The notes beneath the pieces were generated by a model. It had not been told where the DNA came from. It made no database searches and was given only the letters and a program-made list of their open reading frames with translations. Source: Ruminococcus sp. (GTDB taxonomy: Bacteria; Bacillota; Clostridia; Oscillospirales; Ruminococcaceae). From it: 36,243 nucleotides of DNA. This document shows, one piece after another, positions 31,145 to 36,243 of the stretch; the first letter of the stretch is position 1, and each line of letters opens with the position of its first letter. The stretch is from positions 1-36,243 of the forward strand of contig JAFUAO010000007.1 of the NCBI GenBank assembly GCA_017460665.1, written 5' to 3'. The translations under genes were made by a program, and so were the position numbers.

Positions 31145-31645
31145 TTAGTCGAACAGCCCCTCCAGCGGCCTGATCGTCATAGCTCCGCCGTCTATATCGG
31201 TGGAGACCACCACCTCTGCGATCGCCGGCACCAGGTACTCACGCTCCCCCTTGACGACGTAGACGTCGTTGGCGCCGGTCTGCATTACATCTATGATCTT
31301 CCCGTAGAGCTGCCCTGTGTCGGCGTCCTTCACCTCAAGGCCGATAAGGTCGGCCACGAAGTAGGTGTCCTGGTCCAGCTCAAGGTCGTCACGGTGCATA
31401 TACAGCATCTTGTTGCGGAGCTTTTCCGCCTCCTCGGGAGTATCCACGCCCTCGATCTTGGCGATAACGGTGTTCTTGAACGCTCTCGACCGGGTGATGA
31501 TCACCTCTTTGTGCTCCTTCCCCAGGAACAGCCTGTCGAACTCCGCCAAAAGCTCCGGAGAGTCGGTATACGGCATGATCTTCACCTCGCCCTTGATACC
31601 GTGGGTAGTGACGATCTTGCCTGCTTCAAGAAATTCCTTTTTCAT
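31145..31645 (-). CDS. rimM: Ribosome maturation factor RimM
   Basis: Assists late assembly of the 30S head near protein S19. Length 166 residues, as usual. The opening AGKIVTTHGIKGEVKI, the middle RAFKNTVIAKIEGVDTPEEA and the PRC-barrel end (DLIGLEVKDADTGQLYG, REYLVPAIAEVV) are all typical. It overlaps the upstream zinc-ribbon gene by four bases and is followed closely by trmD. The usual upstream partners rpsP and the KH-domain gene are not in this cluster. Confidence 0.96.
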   Translation of the reverse strand: MKKEFLEAGKIVTTHGIKGEVKIMPYTDSPELLAEFDRLFLGKEHKEVIITRSRAFKNTVIAKIEGVDTPEEAEKLRNKMLYMHRDDLELDQDTYFVADLIGLEVKDADTGQLYGKIIDVMQTGANDVYVVKGEREYLVPAIAEVVVSTDIDGGAMTIRPLEGLFD

Positions 31646-31878
31646 ACTGTAGCCTTTCCGCCCATATCTATGACTGGGTAGGCCTTCATGCAGCTCTTGC
31701 AGAGGAAGGCCGGTGTGCGCTGGAAGTTAAAGCCTGTGACAGAGTAGCTGCTGCGCTGGAAGAGGCCCTTGGTCATCTCCTCAGAGGGCGTAAATTCCAG
31801 CAAAAGGGGCGTTATGCCCATGCCGCTTACCGAGAAGATCCCGCTGATCGTCTCGCCGCTGCAAATAGGACAGTTCAT
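31642..31878 (-). CDS. Small zinc-ribbon protein (DUF6487-like)
   Basis: A 78-residue soluble protein with a CPIC pair at the start and CKSC near the end, most likely a four-Cys zinc site. The length and layout fit the DUF6487 group of Firmicutes, assigned by eye. AAAGGAGG precedes the ATG. It overlaps rimM by four bases, so translation is coupled and a ribosome-linked role is possible, but no direct evidence exists. No good promoter is visible in the 92 bases upstream, so part of its expression may come through the terminator behind purB. Confidence 0.72.
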   Translation of the reverse strand: MNCPICSGETISGIFSVSGMGITPLLLEFTPSEEMTKGLFQRSSYSVTGFNFQRTPAFLCKSCMKAYPVIDMGGKATV

Positions 31879-31936
31879 GGCAGTTCCTCCTTTTTTTCGC
31901 AGCGGACCGCCGTAGCCGCCGCTGCACTGTGATATG

Positions 31937-31961
31937 AAAAGGGGCGAACGCAGCCGCCCCT
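31937..31961 (-). terminator. Terminator of purB, built from a GGGGCG repeat
   Basis: AGGGGCG (31940-31946) / CGCCCCT (31955-31961), 7-bp stem with an eight-base loop, followed on the minus strand by TTTTC. The core GGGGCGAACG recurs as GGGGCGAACG near 36084, and the 300-330 region carries a related GCGCCCCTAC, so this is part of a dispersed repeat. Confidence 0.7.
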
Positions 31962-31970
31962 ACGTCTGTT

Positions 31971-33413
31971 TTAGTTCTTCATCTCGAAGCTCTCGCCCAG
32001 AAGATCGCTGTTCTCGTCAAGAATCGGCTTGATGCACTCAGCAAGGAATTCCTCCACCTGCTGGACGCTCCTGCCGACGTAGAGCTCCGGACGCAGCTTC
32101 TCCTCCAGCTCCTGGGGATCCTCGATCATGAACAGGGGGTCCTCCTCGATGAGCTGGCATAGGTTGTTATCAAGGCCCTTCTCCTTCACGTTGGCTCCGG
32201 CCTCCATGGACAGATCCATGATACGGTCGTGGAGTTCCTGACGGTCGCCGCCCTTCTTTACGGCGTCCATCATGATGTTCTCGCTGGCCATGAAGGGAAG
32301 CTCCGCCATGAGCCGGCGGCGGATCATCTGGGGATAGACCACGATGCCGTCGGTGACGTTCATCATGATGTTCAGTATAGCGTCGACGCCAAGGAAGGCC
32401 TCCGCCACGGAGATACGCTTGTTTGCCGAGTCGTCAAGGGTCCTCTCGAACCACTGTGTACCGGCAGTAAAGGCCGGATTGAGGCTGTCGATCATGACAT
32501 AACGAGCAAGTGAGGTGATCCTCTCGCATCGCATGGGGTTGCGCTTATAGGCCATTGCGGAGGAACCGATCTGCTTCTTCTCACGGGGCTCCTCCATTTC
32601 CTTGAAGGACTGGAGAAGGCGCATATCGTTGGAGAACTTGCTGGCTGTCTGAGCGATGCCGCTGAGCACGGAGAGCACCTGTGAGTCCATTTTTCTGGAG
32701 TAGGTCTGGCCGGAAACGGGAACTACGCTGTCGAAGCCCATCTCCTGAGCGATCATGGTCTCCAGCTCCTTGATCTTGGCGGAGTCGCCCTCGAAGAGCT
32801 CCATGAAGGAGGCCTGAGTGCCTGTGGTGCCCTTCGATCCTAAGAGCTTCAGGGTAGAGATCCTGTGCTCCAGGTCCTCAAAGTCCATGAGCAGCTCGTT
32901 GAGCCAGAGAGTCGCCCTCTTGCCCACTGTAGTAGGCTGGGCCGGCTGGAGATGAGTGTATGCAAGACAAGGCAGATCCTTGTACTTATCGGCGAATTTA
33001 GCCAGGTTGCTCATGACGTTCAGCAGCTTCCTGCGGACGATCTGGAGTGCGTCCCTCATGATGATCACGTCGGTATTGTCGCCGACGTAGCAGGAGGTAG
33101 CTCCCAGGTGTATTATACCGGCGGCGTCGGGGCAGGCCTGTCCGTAGGTGAAAACGTGGGCCATGACGTCGTGGCGTGTTATGCGCTCCCTCGCCTCGGC
33201 AGCCTCGTAGTCGATGTCGTCGATGTGCTCCTCCAGCTGCTTTACCTGAGCCTCGGTAACAGGCAGGCCCAGCTTCATCTCGGCTCTTGCAAGGGCCACC
33301 CAAAGGCGGCGCCAGGTGGTGAATTTCTTATCGGCAGAGAAGACGTACTGCATCTCCTCACTGGCATAGCGTGTGCAGAAGGGGCTCTCGTAGCTGTTTT
33401 TGTTTCCGCTCAT
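31971..33413 (-). CDS. purB: Adenylosuccinate lyase
   Basis: Catalyses two steps of purine synthesis: SAICAR to AICAR plus fumarate, and adenylosuccinate to AMP plus fumarate. Full length (480 residues). The fumarase/ASL signature GSSAMAYKRNP is at 283-293 and carries the catalytic Ser; His154 stands in THLQPAQPTT, and HLGATSCYVGDNTD is at 102-115. ATG 33413 follows GGAGGAAGAAC. Own promoter at 33464-33492; no other pur gene in the window. Confidence 0.97.
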   Translation of the reverse strand: MSGNKNSYESPFCTRYASEEMQYVFSADKKFTTWRRLWVALARAEMKLGLPVTEAQVKQLEEHIDDIDYEAAEARERITRHDVMAHVFTYGQACPDAAGIIHLGATSCYVGDNTDVIIMRDALQIVRRKLLNVMSNLAKFADKYKDLPCLAYTHLQPAQPTTVGKRATLWLNELLMDFEDLEHRISTLKLLGSKGTTGTQASFMELFEGDSAKIKELETMIAQEMGFDSVVPVSGQTYSRKMDSQVLSVLSGIAQTASKFSNDMRLLQSFKEMEEPREKKQIGSSAMAYKRNPMRCERITSLARYVMIDSLNPAFTAGTQWFERTLDDSANKRISVAEAFLGVDAILNIMMNVTDGIVVYPQMIRRRLMAELPFMASENIMMDAVKKGGDRQELHDRIMDLSMEAGANVKEKGLDNNLCQLIEEDPLFMIEDPQELEEKLRPELYVGRSVQQVEEFLAECIKPILDENSDLLGESFEMKN

Positions 33414-33463
33414 GTTCTTCCTCCATATATGCGCCTGAGCGCAGATTTATTCATTATAATAGT

Positions 33464-33492
33464 ATTATACCACGATCCCTGTCAAATTGCAA
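33464..33492 (-). promoter_or_regulatory. Promoter of purB (with an overlapping second one)
   Basis: On the minus strand: TTGCAA (33492-33487), 17-base spacer, TATAAT (33469-33464). A TTGACA just downstream (33485-33480) with TATTAT at 18 bases could form an overlapping second promoter. Confidence 0.75.
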
Positions 33493-33518
33493 GGGCGGAC
33501 CTTTTGTCAGGTGTGGGG

Positions 33519-35921
33519 TCATATGAGGGGGTGCCTCTCGAAGTCCCAGCTCGTCTCGAAGCTGTCCCAGTCCCGGCGGCTCAGCTCTATGCACTGCTCC
33601 GCCAGCTTAGAGGCCCTTTCCTCCTCAGCGCTGATGAAGGGCAGCAGCCCCAGATAGCCCGATGGGAAATTCATCGTCGGGTTGATCATGGAGAAGAAGT
33701 ACCTTGTGACGCAGGAGGAAAGGAACGCCAGCACATACAGCAGCCTTTCCCTGTCCTTGACCTCGCAGAGGGGACCGGCGGCGTCGAAGGTGCAGCCCGG
33801 CGGAGCGTATCTGCAAGTGAACCGTGAGGAGGATATGCTGTTCCAGGTGATGCCCTCCTTGAACTGCTGCTGGCCGTTGTAATTGTGGGAGCGGACCCTG
33901 CTGCCCATGAAATTGTCGTTTTTCAGCTCATAGCCGTCGTTCTCCCAGTTGACCACGAACCGGAGATCCCCGTACCAGAGCCTTCCGTCGCCGCCCTTTT
34001 GCAGGGGGTACCACTTTTTCTCCATGGGGTCGCAGCCGGGGCGTGCAGAGAACTCGATCTTTGAGAGGTCCACCTCGCTCCAGTACCGCAGGAACCTGTC
34101 GTTGTCGCCGGAGACCATGCCGATCCTTGCGTCGATAAGGCCGGCCAGCCTCTCCTGAGAGGCGAAAAGGTCGGATACCGCCTCTCCTGCCCAATATGCC
34201 ACCGGCATACCGGGGATCTGGGAGAAGTTATCTGAGCTCCTCTCATAGTAGAAACCGCACTTACGGTCTGCGATCGCTTCAAGGACCTTCTGCCGCTGGA
34301 CCTCCATGCCTCCCCTAAAGTCGGTCAGCCGGAAATAGCTGCCCTTCTTGTTCAAACGGCCCTTCCGCAGGACGAAGGAACAGATCGGCACTGTGGCCTC
34401 CTCGAAGGCCGAATACTCGAACTGGATCAGGGTCTCGATGGTCTGGCTGCTGTAGATGAAGCTCCGGAGCTTCTCGTAGGACTGTATGAACATCCACACA
34501 TAAGGCGTCAGAAATCCCGAAAGACCGCCGTTTTTCGTCAGCTCCGCACACTTGACCACGAAGGCAGAGAACAGGTCCGACTTATAGTCCGCAAACTTAT
34601 CCTTCACGAACTCCGCCAGCTTCCCGTTCATGCCGCTGCCGCCCATATACGGCGGATTTGTGCAGACCACGTCGTACCTCTGCCCCAAGATCCTGCAGAT
34701 CCTCAGCATGGTGTGGAGCTGCTCTCGGCTGAGCGGCGAGGAGCCCTCCAGCTCCGAGAGCTCCCGGTCAAGGCCCTCCGGGGCAGTCACGTCCATAAGG
34801 GAGCCGAAGATCTCGCCGTCCTTTAGCTGCTCCGCCAGCTCTCTGAGCCCCCCGGTCAGAGGCTCCGCATCGATCCGGGAAACGGTGTCGAAGCTGGCCA
34901 AATTCGGCATGATACCGGCATTTAGGATCTGATCGTCGAACTTCCTCGCCTTCATCATCAGCGAGAAATAGGCCAGCCGATAGGCTCGCCGGTCGATGTC
35001 CAGCCCGAACAGATTGTTCCGCAGGATCGACCGTGCGGCCTCACGCTCCGGCCAGCCGCAGGAGGTGTGGATCTCCATGAGCACGTCGAAGGCGTAGACG
35101 AGTATGTGTCCGGTGCCCATGCAGGGGTCAAGGAACCGGATCTGCTCCGGCCGGAGCTCCCGGTATTTTTCCCGGATCTTCGCCAGCTCCGCCTTGACGG
35201 CCTCCTCCTGCTCAGCCTCCTCGATGTAGTACATCCAGTCAGCAGCTTCGGGCTTGCCGTGGCCCTCGGTCCAGAGCCTGCCGAGAGAATTCTCCACCAT
35301 GTACCGCACGATCCAGTCCGGCGTGAAGAGCTGTGTGGCCGCCGGGATCGCCTCGGCAGAGATCTTGATGTTCCTTTTCAGATCCGCAAAGATCCGGTCC
35401 TTCTGCTCGGTGTTGTAGTATTGGTGGAGCCAGCCGACGATCTGGACCTGATCCTTCCAGTCCTCCTCCGGGATCTCCGCCGCCATTCGTTCGGTCAAGC
35501 TGTCATCATGCAGGAGGTCTCCGGGGAGGAGGAGCTCCGTCCAGCCGTCTGTCGTTCCGAACATCTCCGGAAGGCCCTCCCTCAGCAGGTCAGAGAGCTC
35601 CCCCTCGGTATCGGAGGAGATCCCTGTCCGGGAGGGCAGATAGCCGTTGACCTCCATGAAGCGCAGGGTGATCGACCTGCTGAACCAAGTGTAGGCGGCC
35701 TCCTCCATGGCCTGAGAGAAGCCCTTTTCCTTGACCGCAGCGATGAGCTGTGAGCGCTGAGCCTTTTCCTCGGCGGTCAGCAAGCGCCCGTTCACGGTCT
35801 CCTGAGCCGGGTCGTTCAGCCCGTCCTCTGTGACATCGTACTCAGACGCACGCTTGGTCACGGCGCTGATCAGCGCAGTTCTCGCCCAAACAGCGAAATT
35901 CTTGATAGCAGTCTTGTTCAT
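33519..35921 (-). CDS. pglX: Solitary PglX-like adenine-specific DNA methyltransferase
   Basis: An N6-adenine DNA methyltransferase like PglX of BREX-1 defence systems, which methylates the host chromosome at a non-palindromic site. The opening MNKTAIKNFAVWARTALI is characteristic. SAM motif I is LDPCMGTGHI (264-273); catalytic motif IV is NPPY (422-425). Target-recognition-like sequence follows, and the protein ends DWDSFETSWDFERHPLI. At 800 residues it is much shorter than the roughly 1,200 usual for PglX; that last motif normally sits well inside the protein. GAGGTGAGCC precedes the ATG. It has its own promoter, and no brxA/B/C, pglZ or brxL gene is visible. The window ends 320 bases upstream. 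Confidence 0.85.
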   Translation of the reverse strand: MNKTAIKNFAVWARTALISAVTKRASEYDVTEDGLNDPAQETVNGRLLTAEEKAQRSQLIAAVKEKGFSQAMEEAAYTWFSRSITLRFMEVNGYLPSRTGISSDTEGELSDLLREGLPEMFGTTDGWTELLLPGDLLHDDSLTERMAAEIPEEDWKDQVQIVGWLHQYYNTEQKDRIFADLKRNIKISAEAIPAATQLFTPDWIVRYMVENSLGRLWTEGHGKPEAADWMYYIEEAEQEEAVKAELAKIREKYRELRPEQIRFLDPCMGTGHILVYAFDVLMEIHTSCGWPEREAARSILRNNLFGLDIDRRAYRLAYFSLMMKARKFDDQILNAGIMPNLASFDTVSRIDAEPLTGGLRELAEQLKDGEIFGSLMDVTAPEGLDRELSELEGSSPLSREQLHTMLRICRILGQRYDVVCTNPPYMGGSGMNGKLAEFVKDKFADYKSDLFSAFVVKCAELTKNGGLSGFLTPYVWMFIQSYEKLRSFIYSSQTIETLIQFEYSAFEEATVPICSFVLRKGRLNKKGSYFRLTDFRGGMEVQRQKVLEAIADRKCGFYYERSSDNFSQIPGMPVAYWAGEAVSDLFASQERLAGLIDARIGMVSGDNDRFLRYWSEVDLSKIEFSARPGCDPMEKKWYPLQKGGDGRLWYGDLRFVVNWENDGYELKNDNFMGSRVRSHNYNGQQQFKEGITWNSISSSRFTCRYAPPGCTFDAAGPLCEVKDRERLLYVLAFLSSCVTRYFFSMINPTMNFPSGYLGLLPFISAEEERASKLAEQCIELSRRDWDSFETSWDFERHPLI

Positions 35922-35990
35922 GGCTCACCTCGGATGATGTGCAGGGCTCAAGGCCGCTGCGCTGGTCTTTACGGATCTGTTGATGATACT

Positions 35991-36019
35991 ATTATAACAT
36001 AGGGCGGAAGAGTTTTCAA
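35991..36019 (-). promoter_or_regulatory. Promoter of the pglX-like gene
   Basis: On the minus strand: TTGAAA (36019-36014), 17-base spacer, TATAAT (35996-35991). It shows that the gene can be transcribed alone. Confidence 0.8.
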
Positions 36020-36026
36020 TGCCGGT

Positions 36027-36090
36027 TATTAGTTAGTAGTTATTAGTGCTTAGTTTCAAGTTATAAGTGCAGAGTGCTTAGTAGGGGCGA
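36027..36090. repeat. Short direct-repeat tract (TTAGT units)
   Basis: TTATTAGTTAGTAGTTATTAG, GTGCTTAGT, TTATAAGTGC and GTGCTTAGTA follow each other, then GGGGCGAACG, the dispersed motif also seen at 31941. There is no gene here. Confidence 0.6.
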
Positions 36091-36156
36091 ACGTATCCAA
36101 AGCCACCGCCCTATATTTCTAGGCCAGCAGGCCCGAAGGGTCCTGCGAAGGATAGT

Positions 36157-36237
36157 CAAAAGCCGGCGGGGTGGGGTGTGAGGGAAAAGAGAGTGCAGAG
36201 AGGAAAACCGAAGAGAGGGGAGGGCCGCCGGCTTTTG
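36157..36237. repeat. 13-bp inverted repeat around a purine-rich loop
   Basis: CAAAAGCCGGCGG (36157-36169) and CCGCCGGCTTTTG (36225-36237) are perfect inverted copies separated by 55 bases that are almost only G and A on this strand. On the plus strand the right arm ends in TTTT, as in a terminator, but the loop is far too long for a simple one. Confidence 0.8.
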
Positions 36238-36243
36238 TACCAG

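Noticed and set aside
30299-31681. Plus-strand frame of 460 codons
   Set aside because: It is antisense to trmD and rimM, both unmistakable, and has no ribosome site.
32865-33827. Plus-strand frame across purB start and pglX end
   Set aside because: It crosses two real genes and a promoter in antisense; no recognisable domain.
36027-36090. Possible CRISPR array in the TTAGT repeats
   Set aside because: The units are 5-10 bases, irregular and without unique spacers.

Overview
The window looks like chromosomal DNA of a fibre-degrading, probably spore-forming member of the Oscillospiraceae, most like Ruminococcus. The reasons are two secreted proteins ending in type I dockerins (3998-5929 and 7862-8875), SpoIVB, a TTGACA-17-TATAAT promoter style, AGGAGG ribosome sites and GC-rich coding sequence. 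The species cannot be named from this sequence alone.

Layout. 1-420 is a dense run of short perfect hairpins followed by a 7-bp tandem repeat. 454-3938 (+) carries a LytS-type histidine kinase, an overlapping response regulator with a SARP-like output domain, and a membrane diguanylate cyclase. 3998-7737 (-) is one transcription unit: GNAT acetyltransferase, YwqG-like protein, a Cys-containing small protein, and a GH16 glucanase joined to a TolB-like propeller and a dockerin. 7862-8875 (-) is a second dockerin protein. 9093-9890 (-) is an LCM-type methyltransferase divergent from a tetR gene (10135). The tetR gene is followed by a ferrous-iron uptake operon (small Cys-rich protein, feoA, feoB). 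A CPBP protease follows on the minus strand.

About 14.1-19.7 kb is a visibly AT-richer, all-minus island. It holds a decayed DUF1016/YhcG nuclease gene, a small membrane protein, and pieces of three large serine recombinases. One recombinase is broken in two, with about 2.3 kb of membrane-protein and methyltransferase genes between its ends. The island lies directly beyond the 3' end of a three-gene tRNA operon (Gly-TCC, Arg-TCT, His-GTG), the usual setting of an old integrated element.

20656-27783 (+) is the most interesting region. This five-gene operon encodes two MalF/MalG-type sugar permeases, an HlyD-type adaptor with a long coiled coil, a MacB-periplasmic-domain protein lacking the permease part, and a lipoprotein joining a beta-propeller-like half to a solute-binding half. 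It has no ATPase gene, and tandem, nearly duplicated promoters lie upstream. Importer and exporter-type parts are mixed in one transcript, which I cannot match to a described system.

27898 to the end is mainly housekeeping: a membrane protein, spoIVB, HPr, a zinc-ribbon protein with rimM and trmD, and purB. It ends in a solitary, short pglX-like DNA methyltransferase with its own promoter and no visible BREX partners. The last 200 bases hold short repeats and a 13-bp inverted repeat around a purine-rich loop.
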